Source of the DNA: Georgenia yuyongxinii
GTDB lineage: Bacteria > Actinomycetota > Actinomycetes > Actinomycetales > Actinomycetaceae
NCBI RefSeq assembly: GCF_006352065.1
Contig: NZ_CP040915.1
Location: forward strand, 3,906,001 to 3,970,000
Direction: 5' to 3'
Length of the DNA: 64,000 nucleotides
Shown here: piece by piece, positions 52,616 through 60,798 of the stretch
How the letters are laid out: every line of letters begins with the position of its first letter
Position numbering within the stretch: the first letter of the stretch is position 1
Notes under the pieces: model-generated
The model's input: the letters and a program-made list of their open reading frames with translations, nothing else
The model's database searches: none
What the model was told of the DNA's origin: nothing
Translations under genes and position numbers: made by a program

Positions 52616-53557
52616 CTAGCGCGCGACCTCGCGCACTCGCGCCTGCCGGGCGCCATCACGCCAGATCCGGACGATCACCACGACGGCCGCGACGGCCGCC
52701 GCGACCGCCAGTCCCACGAGGAGCGCCGCACGGCCGGCACCGGACGGCACGAATGTCGCCACGGCGATCGCCACACCGTTGGCGAGCACCAGCCCGGGCA
52801 CCACTGCCGCACCCACCCACTTCTGCCGTACGGACCACAGCGGGGAGCCCGCGAGCAGGATCATCGCGACGAGCCACGGCGCCGCGACGAGCGGCAGGGG
52901 CACGAGCACGCTCCATGCGAGGTCGTAAGAGGTCGGCAGCAACGGGTTCGCGGCTTCCTCGAACTCCTGGGCGGTGGGACCAGCTAACCCCCCACCGGAC
53001 ACGTCCGCCGTCACTTCCACCGACGACGTCACCGCGGAGAACGACACGATGGCGCCGAGCACCAGGACGTAGAGCCCGGCTGTCACAAGCAGCAGCAGCC
53101 CTATGGTCGGCGGGACCCATGCCCGCGCAAGGGCGGGCGGCGGAACGTGATCGACCTGCGGCGCCCCGGGGTGGGCCGGCCGAGGTCCGTCCGCCGACCA
53201 GGCGGCCTCGGGCCAGCCTGCGTCGACCCGGTCTCGGCGCCCGTCCTCGAGCGCGGCGGAGGCGACCTCCTCGGGCGCGCCGAGCTCGAGCAGCACCTGT
53301 TCCACCTCGTCGGAATCCCACGGACGCGCACCGAGCACCGCCTCGATGTGTTCGCGCACCCCGCCGAGAACCTCCGCGCGCAGGGTCGGCTCCACAGGCC
53401 GGAGCATGCGCCCGAGATCATCGAGGTACGCCGCGACCAGCCCGTCCGCCTGCATACGTGCTTCCATCGTCCCGCTCCCACCTTCGTGTCCGGCGCCGTC
53501 CCGGCGACCGGGACCTGCCGTGCTTCCCTGAGGGTTCTGTGACGACGGGTCGGTCAT
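52616..53557 (-). CDS. HAAS/DUF1700-like membrane protein partnered with PadR
   Basis: 313 residues. A disordered N-terminus is followed by an alpha-helical HAAS-type domain (VAAYLDDLGRMLRPVEPTLR, VLGGVREHIEAVLG, LGAPEEVASAALED), then about four to five TM helices. This domain is usually encoded directly after a PadR gene, as here (ATGA overlap), and is thought to sense or anchor at the membrane. Function otherwise unknown. Confidence 0.85.
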   Translation of the reverse strand: MTDPSSQNPQGSTAGPGRRDGAGHEGGSGTMEARMQADGLVAAYLDDLGRMLRPVEPTLRAEVLGGVREHIEAVLGARPWDSDEVEQVLLELGAPEEVASAALEDGRRDRVDAGWPEAAWSADGPRPAHPGAPQVDHVPPPALARAWVPPTIGLLLLVTAGLYVLVLGAIVSFSAVTSSVEVTADVSGGGLAGPTAQEFEEAANPLLPTSYDLAWSVLVPLPLVAAPWLVAMILLAGSPLWSVRQKWVGAAVVPGLVLANGVAIAVATFVPSGAGRAALLVGLAVAAAVAAVVVIVRIWRDGARQARVREVAR

Positions 53558-53904
53558 GTCGGTCCCGCTTCCTGCTCGAGTGTGGCGTCGACCGCGTCGC
53601 GGAAGGGGTGCCAGGCGCGGGTGAAGGCCGCCAGGGCGTGCTCGCCGTCGTCCGTGAGCACGTAGTAGCGCCTGGGGGGCCCGGCGGTGGACTCCTGCCA
53701 GGTGGTCTGGACCAGCCCCGACTTCCGTAGGCGGGCGAGCAGCGGGTACAAGGTGCCCTCGCCGCTCATGAGGATCCCGTCACGAGTGAGGGTGCGGGCG
53801 ATGTCCAGGCCGTACCGGCTACCGCTTTGCAGCAGCGCGAGGACGCAGTACTCGAGCGCTCCGCGACGGAGGTTCGAGAGGATGCTCTCCTCACCCGGTA
53901 CCAT
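53554..53904 (-). CDS. PadR-family transcriptional regulator
   Basis: 116 residues, PadR winged helix: NLRRGALEYCVLALLQSGSR, YGLDIARTLTRDGILMSGEG, TLYPLLARLRKSGLVQTTWQ, then RRYYVLTDDGEHALAAF. Start ATG 53904 is chosen; a good -10/-35 pair lies just upstream, so the mRNA is probably leaderless. Co-transcribed with the HAAS membrane protein, which it may control together with itself. Confidence 0.92.
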   Translation of the reverse strand: MVPGEESILSNLRRGALEYCVLALLQSGSRYGLDIARTLTRDGILMSGEGTLYPLLARLRKSGLVQTTWQESTAGPPRRYYVLTDDGEHALAAFTRAWHPFRDAVDATLEQEAGPT

Positions 53905-53911
53905 GCGACAC

Positions 53912-53941
53912 AAGGTAGTGCTCGCCAGCGGCCTCACACAA
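53912..53941 (-). promoter_or_regulatory. Probable padR promoter, leaderless transcript
   Basis: On the minus strand TTGTGT (53936-53941), 18 bp, TACCTT (53912-53917), ending 7 bp before the ATG. No Shine-Dalgarno is present, which fits leaderless translation. Confidence 0.6.
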
Positions 53942-53999
53942 GGGCCTCACCAACGTGGGTTCGTCGGGTAACCCTGAATCGTGGCCCGTTGCGACCTGC

Positions 54000-54590
54000 T
54001 CAGGACGTCGGCGGCACGTTCCAGTGCTGCAGCACCGGCAACCCGCGCTTGTCGGTGAGCACCCCACGGTGCGCGGCATCGATAAGGAAGCCGACGCCGT
54101 GCTCGGGACCCAGCCCGAGCCAGCGGGCGACGAGCACGCGCGACGTGTGGCTGTGCCCGACGACCAGCACGTCGCCGCGCTCGAGCTCGGCACGCACGCG
54201 GACCAGCACGCGGTCCACCCGGGCGCCGACCGCAGCGGCATCCTCGCCCCCGGGTGCGCCGTCGGTGAAGAGCTCCCACGGCCCGAGCCCCGCGGCCTCA
54301 CGCTCGGCGAGGTACTCCGCCGTCGTGCGGCCCTCGAGGTCGCCGTAGTCCCACTCGGTCAGATCCTCGACGACCTCGATCTCCTCGATACCCGCGAGCT
54401 CGGCCGTCCGCCGCGCCCGCTGACGCGGGCTGACCAGCACGGCGGCGAAGGCGCGCTCTCCGAGGTCGTCGAGGAGGTGCCGGGCCTGCTGCTCCCCGCG
54501 GGCGGTGAGCGGGATGTCCGTGGTGCCCGTGTGCTGCCCGGAGACGCTCCACTCGGTCTCACCGTGCCGGACCACGATCAGCTCGGACAC
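54000..54590 (-). CDS. Histidine phosphatase (phosphoglycerate-mutase-like)
   Basis: 196 residues. The catalytic motif is IVVRHGETEWS; further family motifs are GQHTGTTDIPLTARGEQQA, LVSPRQRARRTAELAG, DLTEWDYGDLEGRT and VLVVGHSHTSRVLVARW. It probably dephosphorylates a small sugar or phosphorylated metabolite. Start GTG 54590 with GGGAGG upstream; a longer open frame is rejected. Confidence 0.92.
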   Translation of the reverse strand: MSELIVVRHGETEWSVSGQHTGTTDIPLTARGEQQARHLLDDLGERAFAAVLVSPRQRARRTAELAGIEEIEVVEDLTEWDYGDLEGRTTAEYLAEREAAGLGPWELFTDGAPGGEDAAAVGARVDRVLVRVRAELERGDVLVVGHSHTSRVLVARWLGLGPEHGVGFLIDAAHRGVLTDKRGLPVLQHWNVPPTS

Positions 54591-54690
54591 GTCGGCCTCC
54601 CTCGTATGAGTGGACGCCAGCATGGCCCTGCCGACACCACGGCGCCATGGGTGGCGCCGCGACAATGGCACCCGGCACCCGGATCGCCCA

Positions 54691-54728
54691 GGCTCGAGGC
54701 TCGAGGCTCGAGGCTCGAGGCTCGAGGC
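54691..54728. repeat. Five heptanucleotide repeats (GGCTCGA) upstream of purB
   Basis: Five perfect GGCTCGA units, 54691-54725, plus GGC. A slippage-prone array in the 188-bp divergent region between the phosphatase and purB; copy number would alter promoter or leader spacing of purB. Confidence 0.9.
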
Positions 54729-54778
54729 AAGCACGGACCGACCGACGCGCCCGGCGCTGCGGCTGGAATGATGGCGCC

Positions 54779-56215
54779 ATGACTGCGCGCGTCGACCTGG
54801 CCACCCTGACCCCACCGATCGCCCTGGGCCCCCTCGACGGGCGCTACCGCAAGGTGGTCGCGCCGCTGACGAACCACCTCTCCGAGGCGGCGCTCAACCG
54901 CGCACGGCTCCACGTGGAGGTCGAGTGGCTCATCCACCTCACCGACCAAGGCGTGCTGCCCGGAGCGCCGCGCCTGAGCGAGGCTGACACGGCCTACCTG
55001 CGGGACGTCGTCGCGACGTTCGGCGCCGAGGCCGTCGCCGAGCTGGCCGAGATCGAGCGCGAGACCCTGCACGACGTCAAGGCCGTGGAGTACTACCTCA
55101 AGCGGCGCCTCGACACCGCGCCCGCCACCCTCGGCGCGGACACCGCGCTCCCCCAGGTGCACGAGATCGTCCACATCTTCTGCACCAGCGAGGACATCAA
55201 CAACCTCGCCTACGCGCTGACCGTCAAGGACGCCGTCGAGCAGGTGTGGCTGCCCGCCGCCACGGCGATGACCGACGACGTCGCCGCGCTGGCCCGCGAG
55301 CACGCCGACGCCGCGATGCTCGCCCGCACGCACGGCCAGCCGGCCACTCCCACCACGCTGGGCAAGGAGCTCGCCGTGCTCGCGCACCGGCTGCGCCGCC
55401 AGCTGCGTCGGATCGGTGCCGCGGAGTACCTCGGCAAGATCAACGGCGCCACGGGCACCTACGGTGCGCACACCGTCTCGGTCCCGGGCGCCGACTGGGA
55501 GGCCGTGGCGCGCGGGTTCGTCGAGCACCTCGGGCTGACCTGGAACCCGCTGACCACCCAGATCGAGTCGCACGACTGGCAGGCCGAGCTGTACGCCGAC
55601 GTCGCCCGGTTCAACCGGGTCCTGCACAACCTCGCCACCGACGTGTGGACGTACATCTCGCTCGGGTACTTCGCCCAGCGGCTGTCCGCACAGGGCTCCA
55701 CCGGCTCCTCGACCATGCCGCACAAGGTCAACCCGATCCGGTTCGAGAACGCCGAGGCGAACCTCGAGATCTCCTGTGCGCTGCTCGACACGCTCGCGGC
55801 CACGCTGGTCACCTCGCGCCTGCAGCGCGACCTCACCGACTCGAGCACGCAGCGCAACATCGGCGTCGCGTTCGGCCACTCCCTGCTCGCGATCGACAAC
55901 GTCCGGCGTGGTCTGGCGGGTCTGGACGTCGACGGCGCCGCCCTGGCGCGCGACCTCGACGCCAACTGGGAGGTGCTCGGTGAGGCGGTCCAGCAGGCCA
56001 TGCGGGCGGCGTCCATCGCCGGGGCCACCGGCATGGAGGACCCCTACGAGCGGCTGAAGGACCTCACGCGTGGACGCCGGGTGGACGGGCCGGGGATGCG
56101 CGAGTTCATCGCCGGGTTGGGCCTGCCCGACGACGTCGAGCAGCGGCTGCTCTCGCTGGAGCCCGGCAGCTACACCGGCATCGCCGCGGCGCTGGTGCGC
56201 CACCTCGACGGCTGA
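54779..56215 (+). CDS. purB: Adenylosuccinate lyase
   Basis: 478 residues. Cleaves adenylosuccinate and SAICAR in purine synthesis. Seen: IALGPLDGRYRKVVAPLTNH near the start (E. coli-type subgroup), IVHIFCTSEDINNLAYAL, ARTHGQPATPTTLGKELAVL, and the flexible catalytic signature GSSTMPHKVNPIRFENAE. ATG 54779. Ribosome site weak. An array of GGCTCGA repeats lies 50 bp upstream. Confidence 0.95.
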   Translation: MTARVDLATLTPPIALGPLDGRYRKVVAPLTNHLSEAALNRARLHVEVEWLIHLTDQGVLPGAPRLSEADTAYLRDVVATFGAEAVAELAEIERETLHDVKAVEYYLKRRLDTAPATLGADTALPQVHEIVHIFCTSEDINNLAYALTVKDAVEQVWLPAATAMTDDVAALAREHADAAMLARTHGQPATPTTLGKELAVLAHRLRRQLRRIGAAEYLGKINGATGTYGAHTVSVPGADWEAVARGFVEHLGLTWNPLTTQIESHDWQAELYADVARFNRVLHNLATDVWTYISLGYFAQRLSAQGSTGSSTMPHKVNPIRFENAEANLEISCALLDTLAATLVTSRLQRDLTDSSTQRNIGVAFGHSLLAIDNVRRGLAGLDVDGAALARDLDANWEVLGEAVQQAMRAASIAGATGMEDPYERLKDLTRGRRVDGPGMREFIAGLGLPDDVEQRLLSLEPGSYTGIAAALVRHLDG

Positions 56216-56285
56216 TCTCAGTGCCGGTCCGGGTTCGCCGCCCGGGCAGCGCTCCGCCGGCTCGGCCCGCCGGCCCGACCCGCGG

Positions 56286-56432
56286 TCAACGGTTCGCCTC
56301 GAGCGACGCCGCGACGGCGGCGACGAACCTCTCGAGATCACCGAGATCCTCAAGACGCGATCGGAGGTCTTCGACGATCTTCGTCCGCAGCGCCGGTGCG
56401 AGCGCTGCCGTCATGGCGTCAATGTGTTCCAC
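56286..56432 (-). CDS. Possible small protein, 42-48 residues, or gene remnant
   Basis: Within the 333-bp gap (56216-56548) one minus-strand frame from GTG 56432 or ATG 56414 to 56286 looks protein-like and amphipathic-helical (MTAALAPALRTKIVEDLRSR, then LEDLGDLERFVAAVAASLEA). No ribosome site or homology is recognised. It may be a real small protein, or the 3' end of a lost gene. The rest of the gap shows nothing else. Confidence 0.35.
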   Translation of the reverse strand: MEHIDAMTAALAPALRTKIVEDLRSRLEDLGDLERFVAAVAASLEANR

Positions 56433-56548
56433 GGTCCGGTGAGAGCGCGACGGTTCTGCGAATCGTCGGGGCTGCGACGGCGTCGGGCACCCGGAGTGTG
56501 ATCCACGACGACGACAGCATCGCGCCGGCCCCCGTACCGTTGGCCTAC

Positions 56549-57226
56549 GTGACTTCCCTGCTAGCCGCCGCGGCCACCTCCGACACCCAGCTCGACGGCA
56601 TCGCCGCATGGGCGGTCTCCGTGATGGAGACGCTCGGCGGCTTCGGCGCCGCGCTGCTCATCGGGCTGGAGAACCTGTTCCCGCCGCTGCCGAGCGAGGT
56701 CATCCTGCCGCTGGCGGGGTTCACGGCGTCCCAGGGGTCGCTCGGCCTGGTCGAGATGATCCTGTGGTGCACCGCGGGCTCCGTGGTCGGCGCCTGGGTG
56801 CTGTACGGCATCGGAGCCCTGCTGGGTCGCGAGCGGACGCGGGCGATCATGAACTGGCTCCCGCTGGTCAAGATCGAGGACGTCGACAAGACCGAGGCCT
56901 GGTTCCACCGGCACGGCAAGGGGACGGTCTTCCTCGGCCGGATGATTCCGATCTTCCGCAGCTTGATCTCGATCCCGGCCGGCATCACCCGGATGCCGCT
57001 GCTCCTCTTCACGGCCCTGACGCTCGCCGGGTCGCTGGTGTGGAACACCGTCCTGATCGTCGCCGGCTACGCGCTCGGCGAGAACTGGCACATCGTGGAC
57101 CAGTACGTCGGGGTGTTCTCCCGCGTCGTCATCGTCGCGGTGATCCTGGCACTCGCCTGGTTCGTCATCGCCCGGGTGCGCAGCATGCGCGTGCACAAGC
57201 ACTCCGGCGACGACACCGCCGCCTGA
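56549..57226 (+). CDS. DedA family membrane protein
   Basis: 225 residues, about five to six TM segments. DedA signatures: GLENLFPPLPSEVILPLAGF (first re-entrant region) and FLGRMIPIFRSLISIPAG with the conserved Arg. Members are thought to scramble or flip lipid carriers across the membrane. GTG 56549 is chosen as start; a TACCGT box 9-14 bp upstream would give a leaderless or near-leaderless mRNA. Its stop lies in the first unit of a diverged 40-bp tandem repeat. Confidence 0.9.
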   Translation: MTSLLAAAATSDTQLDGIAAWAVSVMETLGGFGAALLIGLENLFPPLPSEVILPLAGFTASQGSLGLVEMILWCTAGSVVGAWVLYGIGALLGRERTRAIMNWLPLVKIEDVDKTEAWFHRHGKGTVFLGRMIPIFRSLISIPAGITRMPLLLFTALTLAGSLVWNTVLIVAGYALGENWHIVDQYVGVFSRVVIVAVILALAWFVIARVRSMRVHKHSGDDTAA

Positions 57227-57300
57227 CGGCCCGGTCCGCAACGCCGTCGGGCCGGCGACCGCCTGACGGCCCGGCCCGCGCCGCCGCCGGGCTGGTCCGG
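57221..57300. repeat. Diverged 40-bp tandem duplication after dedA
   Basis: 57221-57260 and 57261-57300 both begin GCCTGACGGCCCGG; roughly four-fifths of positions agree. The first unit contains the dedA stop codon. CGGCCCG (57227-57233) can pair with CGGGCCG (57248-57254), a possible terminator stem between convergent genes. Confidence 0.65.
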
Positions 57301-57312
57301 CGCGCCGCCGGC

Positions 57313-58239
57313 TCAGTTCAGCTGGTCGAGCCGTCGCAGCAGCACGCCCTCGCGCAGCGCCCAGGGGCAGGTCTCGATCTCGTCGACGCAGAGCACCTTC
57401 ATCGCCCGCTGGGCCACCAGGCCGCCCGCGACGATCTGGTAGGTCCTCTCCGGCGTGATGCCGGGCAGCTCCACCCGCTGCTCGGCCGGCAGCTTCGCCA
57501 GGCGGGGCGTCCAGTCCTTGAGGTCGGCCAGCTGCATGCGCCGGCGCTCCTCCGGGCCCACCACCGCCACCCGCTGCCCGGCCAGCCGCGCCAGGGAGCG
57601 GAACGTCTTCGACGTCGCGACCACGTGGTCCGGCCTGGGCTGCTCGGCGATGGCCCGCGCCACCGGCGCGAGCGCCGTCTTGATGTGGGCCTTCAGCGCG
57701 GCGAGCTCGTCCTCGGTGGGCGGGTCGGTGGGCAGGAACTCGCGGGTGAGGCGGCCCGCTCCGAGCGGCACCGACACGGCGAAGTCCGGGATCTCGTCGA
57801 TCCCCATGGCGATCTCGAGCGAGCCGCCGCCGATGTCGAGCACGAGGAGCCGGCCCGCGGCCCACCCGTGCCAGCGGCGCGCCGCCAGGAACGTCAGCTC
57901 GGCCTCCTCCCGCCCGCTCAGCACCTGCAGCGGCACACCGGCCACCTCCTCCAGGTGGGCGAGGACCTCCGGACCGTTAGCCGCCTCACGGATCGCCGAG
58001 GTCGCGATCCCCATCATCTCCTCCGCCCCGAAGCGGTCGGCGGCCTTCGCGGCCGCGGCGACGGCCCGGGACAGGGCGTCCACGCCGGCCTGGACGATGC
58101 GCCCGTCATGTCCTAGGTAGCGCATGAGCCGCACGGCGGTCCGCGCCTCGGTCGCCGGGTCGGGGCGCCCGTCGCGCACGGCGTCGACGACGGCGAGATG
58201 GACGGTGTTGGACCCGATGTCGAGGACTCCCAGGCGCAT
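57313..58239 (-). CDS. Ppx/GppA-family phosphatase
   Basis: 308 residues, ASKHA fold. Phosphate-binding loops: VLDIGSNTVHLAVVDA at the very N-terminus and VLDIGGGSLEIAMGI; the catalytic Glu lies in IATSAIREAANG. Acts on polyphosphate and/or pppGpp as an exopolyphosphatase. The short form with only the two core domains is common in actinobacteria. Start ATG 58239. Confidence 0.93.
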   Translation of the reverse strand: MRLGVLDIGSNTVHLAVVDAVRDGRPDPATEARTAVRLMRYLGHDGRIVQAGVDALSRAVAAAAKAADRFGAEEMMGIATSAIREAANGPEVLAHLEEVAGVPLQVLSGREEAELTFLAARRWHGWAAGRLLVLDIGGGSLEIAMGIDEIPDFAVSVPLGAGRLTREFLPTDPPTEDELAALKAHIKTALAPVARAIAEQPRPDHVVATSKTFRSLARLAGQRVAVVGPEERRRMQLADLKDWTPRLAKLPAEQRVELPGITPERTYQIVAGGLVAQRAMKVLCVDEIETCPWALREGVLLRRLDQLN

Positions 58240-58342
58240 AGGCGCCACCGTATCGGCGCCCGGCTCGGCGCCCGGCCGCGGTCCGCGCCTCACAGCACGT
58301 AGGGTCGGAACAGACCCCGTTCCCGATCCCGACAGGTCCGCC

Positions 58343-59896
58343 ATGAGCACCGTCATGCAGAAGGCGATCACGCCGCAGATGTCCGCCGCGTACCTCGAGC
58401 GCGGTCTCGATCGGGTGGCCGGCTTCGTGCTGCCGGCGGCCGCCGCCTCCGCGGTGACCACCGCAGCCGCCTTGTTCGAGCTGCACGGCCTGGGCTTCCC
58501 CGGCTCACCCTTCTCCCCCGACCGACCGATCGACATCCTGCACCTGCCCGTCTCCCCCACCGCCACGCTGCTGCCGGCCACCGGCGGCACGGACGCGGCC
58601 TCTCGTCAGGCCAACGGGGGCAAGTTCCTCGACCGCCCGCCGTTCACCGGAACCGGGTTCGCCACCACCGGCGAGGTCGTCGCGCCGCTGTCCTGGCTCG
58701 AGCACACCAGGATCAGCCCCGGCGCCCGGTTGTGGCGGTTCGACCCCGGGGCCGCAGAGCCCGAGCTCGTCGGCACCTACCACGGGGTCGCGTTCGGCTG
58801 GCAGAACCACCTGGCCGGGGACGAGCTGCACGCCCTGCCGCCGTCGAAGTTCGTCGGGCACGTGGCCAAGCTCGAGCTCGGCGCCTTCGCGGCGGACGTC
58901 AAGACGGACGACGACGGCGGCCCCACCGTCGTCACCCTCGTCACCATGTCCGAGCAGGCGGAGCAGCACGGGTTCACCCGTACCAAGGCGGGCACCTGGG
59001 CCAAACAGGTCCTCGCCGCCGACGTCGAGCTGTTCGAGATCCACGCGGGGGCCCGCTGGCACGGCATCCCGGTGCGCATCGTGGACCAGGGTCCCGCGCC
59101 CGACGGACAGCAGATGTGCCGCATCACCTCCCTCGCCCACGACGCCGACGTGGCCGAGCGCCTCCTCATGGACAAGGTCGACGCGGGCGTGTACGAGACG
59201 ACGGCGCCGCTCGCCGACCTGGACGACGTGGTGTACGCCCAGCGCGTGCCGAAGGCGTGGGCGAAGGAGGGCCAGCTCAGCCAGGCTCGGGCGGCCGCGC
59301 CGGGCGCCGCCGGAGCCACAGCCGCGACCGGTGCTGCCGCAACCGCGGGCGTGGGCGGGGCTGCCGCAACCGCGGGCGCCGCCGGAGCCGGTACCGGTAC
59401 CGGTACCGGTACCGGTACCGACGCGACCGCACGGCCCCAGACGGCCGCCCGCGGGCCCGCCTCGAAGCACTCCGCCACGCTCCAGCTGATCGCCTTGGGT
59501 CTCGCCCGCGTCGCACCCACCGGGTGGACCCGCGTGCGCGTGCTGTGCCGGATGGTGGGCTCACGCGGGGAGATCCTCGCGGCCGCCACCAACCCCGAGG
59601 GCAAGGAGCTCATGCTCCCCGGCCTGCCGGAGGATGTCACCGCGGCCATGTCCCAGCTGCGGCACGCCGGCTACGAGCAGGGCCGGGGCACCTGGTACAC
59701 CGCGATGGTCACGCTCGTCCCCGACGGCACACTGACCCTCAACGTGGACTACACCAACGAGCCTCGCTGGAGCGGGCAGAGTGGCCCCCTCGACCCTGTG
59801 GAGTTCGCCGAGGACGCCAAGCGCTACCCTCGCGACGCCGAGCACACGCCGGAGTGGCTCCAGGCCCGCCTCGCAGAGGCCGGCGCGGCGGAGTAA
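58343..59896 (+). CDS. DUF600/YezG-like C-terminal domain protein
   Basis: 517 residues, soluble. Residues about 1-330 form an unrecognised domain with aromatic and Asp-rich stretches (RLWRFDPGAAEPEL, YHGVAFGWQNHLAGDE). A low-complexity Ala/Thr/Gly linker (about 330-365) includes five Gly-Thr pairs coded by a perfect hexanucleotide repeat. The C-terminal 150 residues resemble YezG/DUF600 immunity proteins (GTWYTAMVTLVPDGTLTLNV then DYTNEPRW), which protect against WXG/LXG-type toxins. No toxin gene is adjacent. An immunity-like or toxin-processing role is possible but unproven. Confidence 0.72.
   Translation: MSTVMQKAITPQMSAAYLERGLDRVAGFVLPAAAASAVTTAAALFELHGLGFPGSPFSPDRPIDILHLPVSPTATLLPATGGTDAASRQANGGKFLDRPPFTGTGFATTGEVVAPLSWLEHTRISPGARLWRFDPGAAEPELVGTYHGVAFGWQNHLAGDELHALPPSKFVGHVAKLELGAFAADVKTDDDGGPTVVTLVTMSEQAEQHGFTRTKAGTWAKQVLAADVELFEIHAGARWHGIPVRIVDQGPAPDGQQMCRITSLAHDADVAERLLMDKVDAGVYETTAPLADLDDVVYAQRVPKAWAKEGQLSQARAAAPGAAGATAATGAAATAGVGGAAATAGAAGAGTGTGTGTGTDATARPQTAARGPASKHSATLQLIALGLARVAPTGWTRVRVLCRMVGSRGEILAAATNPEGKELMLPGLPEDVTAAMSQLRHAGYEQGRGTWYTAMVTLVPDGTLTLNVDYTNEPRWSGQSGPLDPVEFAEDAKRYPRDAEHTPEWLQARLAEAGAAE
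59388..59420. repeat. Five CCGGTA hexanucleotide repeats in coding sequence
   Basis: (CCGGTA)5 plus CCG at 59388-59420, in frame, coding Gly-Thr pairs. A 19-bp sequence GCTGCCGCAACCGCGGGCG also occurs twice just upstream (59333 and 59360). Length changes by whole hexamers keep the frame. Confidence 0.9.
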
Positions 59897-59928
59897 CCCC
59901 ACCCAACCCAGCGCCACCCAACCCAGCG

Positions 59929-59965
59929 CGCGAGATGTCATCTTCTCCGTGAGATGTCATGTTTT
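59929..59965 (+). repeat. Dispersed CGAGATGTCA repeat, copy A
   Basis: CGCGAGATGTCATCTTCTCC then GTGAGATGTCAT: two direct copies of GAGATGTCAT 19 bp apart, in the 291-bp gap before csoR. The remaining gap holds the csoR promoter/operator and otherwise no recognised element. Confidence 0.8.
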
Positions 59966-60110
59966 CGCTCTGCGCCGACAGACCATGTGCTCGTCTGCGG
60001 GTCTGCGCGGAGCGTCACGACCTGTCCCGACGGGCGTGACGCGTCGTACCCCCCACCCGGCGAACGACGGGACGTAAGTCCTCCCATCGACATACCCCTC
60101 CCCCGTATCG

Positions 60111-60139
60111 TTGTCACCGATACCCCCTGGGGGTACATT
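60111..60139 (+). promoter_or_regulatory. csoR promoter with CsoR operator in the spacer
   Basis: TTGTCA (60111-60116), 17-bp spacer, TACATT (60134-60139). The operator TACCCCC-T-GGGGGTA (60121-60135) lies between and over the two boxes, the G-tract palindrome known for CsoR. A weaker ATAC...GTAT dyad with a C-tract (60092-60108) may be a second site. Confidence 0.88.
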
Positions 60140-60187
60140 TCGGTTGAGCGTGGTCCGCCCTGGGCCGCCCGGACCTGAGGAGCTGTC

Positions 60188-60469
60188 GTGCCCGGTTACA
60201 GCGGGACCAAGGAGCAGTACACCAAGCGGCTGCGTCGCATCGAGGGCCAGGTGCGCGGCATCGCGCGCATGGTCGACGAGGACGTGTACTGCATCGACGT
60301 GCTCACCCAGATCTCGGCGGTCACCAAGGCGCTGCAGGCGGTCGGCATCGGGCTGGTCGAGGACCACCTGGGCCACTGCGTCGTCGACGCCGCGCGGTCC
60401 TCCCACGAGGAGGGCCAGGCGAAGGTGACCGAGGCCGCCGAGGCGATCGCCCGGCTCGTCCGTTCCTGA
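60188..60469 (+). CDS. csoR: Copper-sensing repressor CsoR
   Basis: 93 residues, all-helical. The Cu(I) ligands Cys35, His60 and Cys64 are seen in DVYCIDVLTQ and VEDHLGHCVVDAA. The conserved RLRRIEGQVRGIARMV supplies DNA-binding positive charge. It binds the GC-rich palindrome in its own promoter and releases on Cu(I). GTG start. First gene of the csoR-copZ-copA operon. Confidence 0.96.
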   Translation: MPGYSGTKEQYTKRLRRIEGQVRGIARMVDEDVYCIDVLTQISAVTKALQAVGIGLVEDHLGHCVVDAARSSHEEGQAKVTEAAEAIARLVRS

Positions 60470-60498
60470 CCACCCACCCTGACGAACAAGGAGCACAC

Positions 60499-60744
60499 AT
60501 GAGCACCACCGAGATCGACCGCACCACCGTCGTCGACGTCGAGGGCATGACCTGCGGCCACTGCGTGCAGCACGTCACCACCGAGCTGAAGAACCTCGAC
60601 GACGTCAAGAACGTCTCCGTCGCGCTCAACGCCGGCGGCGTCTCCCAGGTCACGGTCGTCGCGGACGTCGTCCTCGACGACGCCGCCCTGCGCGCCGCCG
60701 TGGACGAGGCCGGCTACACCGTCGCCGCCATCCACCGCGACTGA
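60499..60744 (+). CDS. copZ: Copper chaperone (heavy-metal-associated domain)
   Basis: 81 residues, ferredoxin-like HMA fold. Metal-binding motif VEGMTCGHCVQHV near residue 15-27. It delivers Cu(I) to the P-type ATPase encoded next. AAGGAG lies before the ATG. Confidence 0.95.
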   Translation: MSTTEIDRTTVVDVEGMTCGHCVQHVTTELKNLDDVKNVSVALNAGGVSQVTVVADVVLDDAALRAAVDEAGYTVAAIHRD

Positions 60745-60798
60745 CGCCGGCGGCCCGCCGCCCGACAGTCCCCCGTTCCGCACCCGAGAGAGGCCCCC

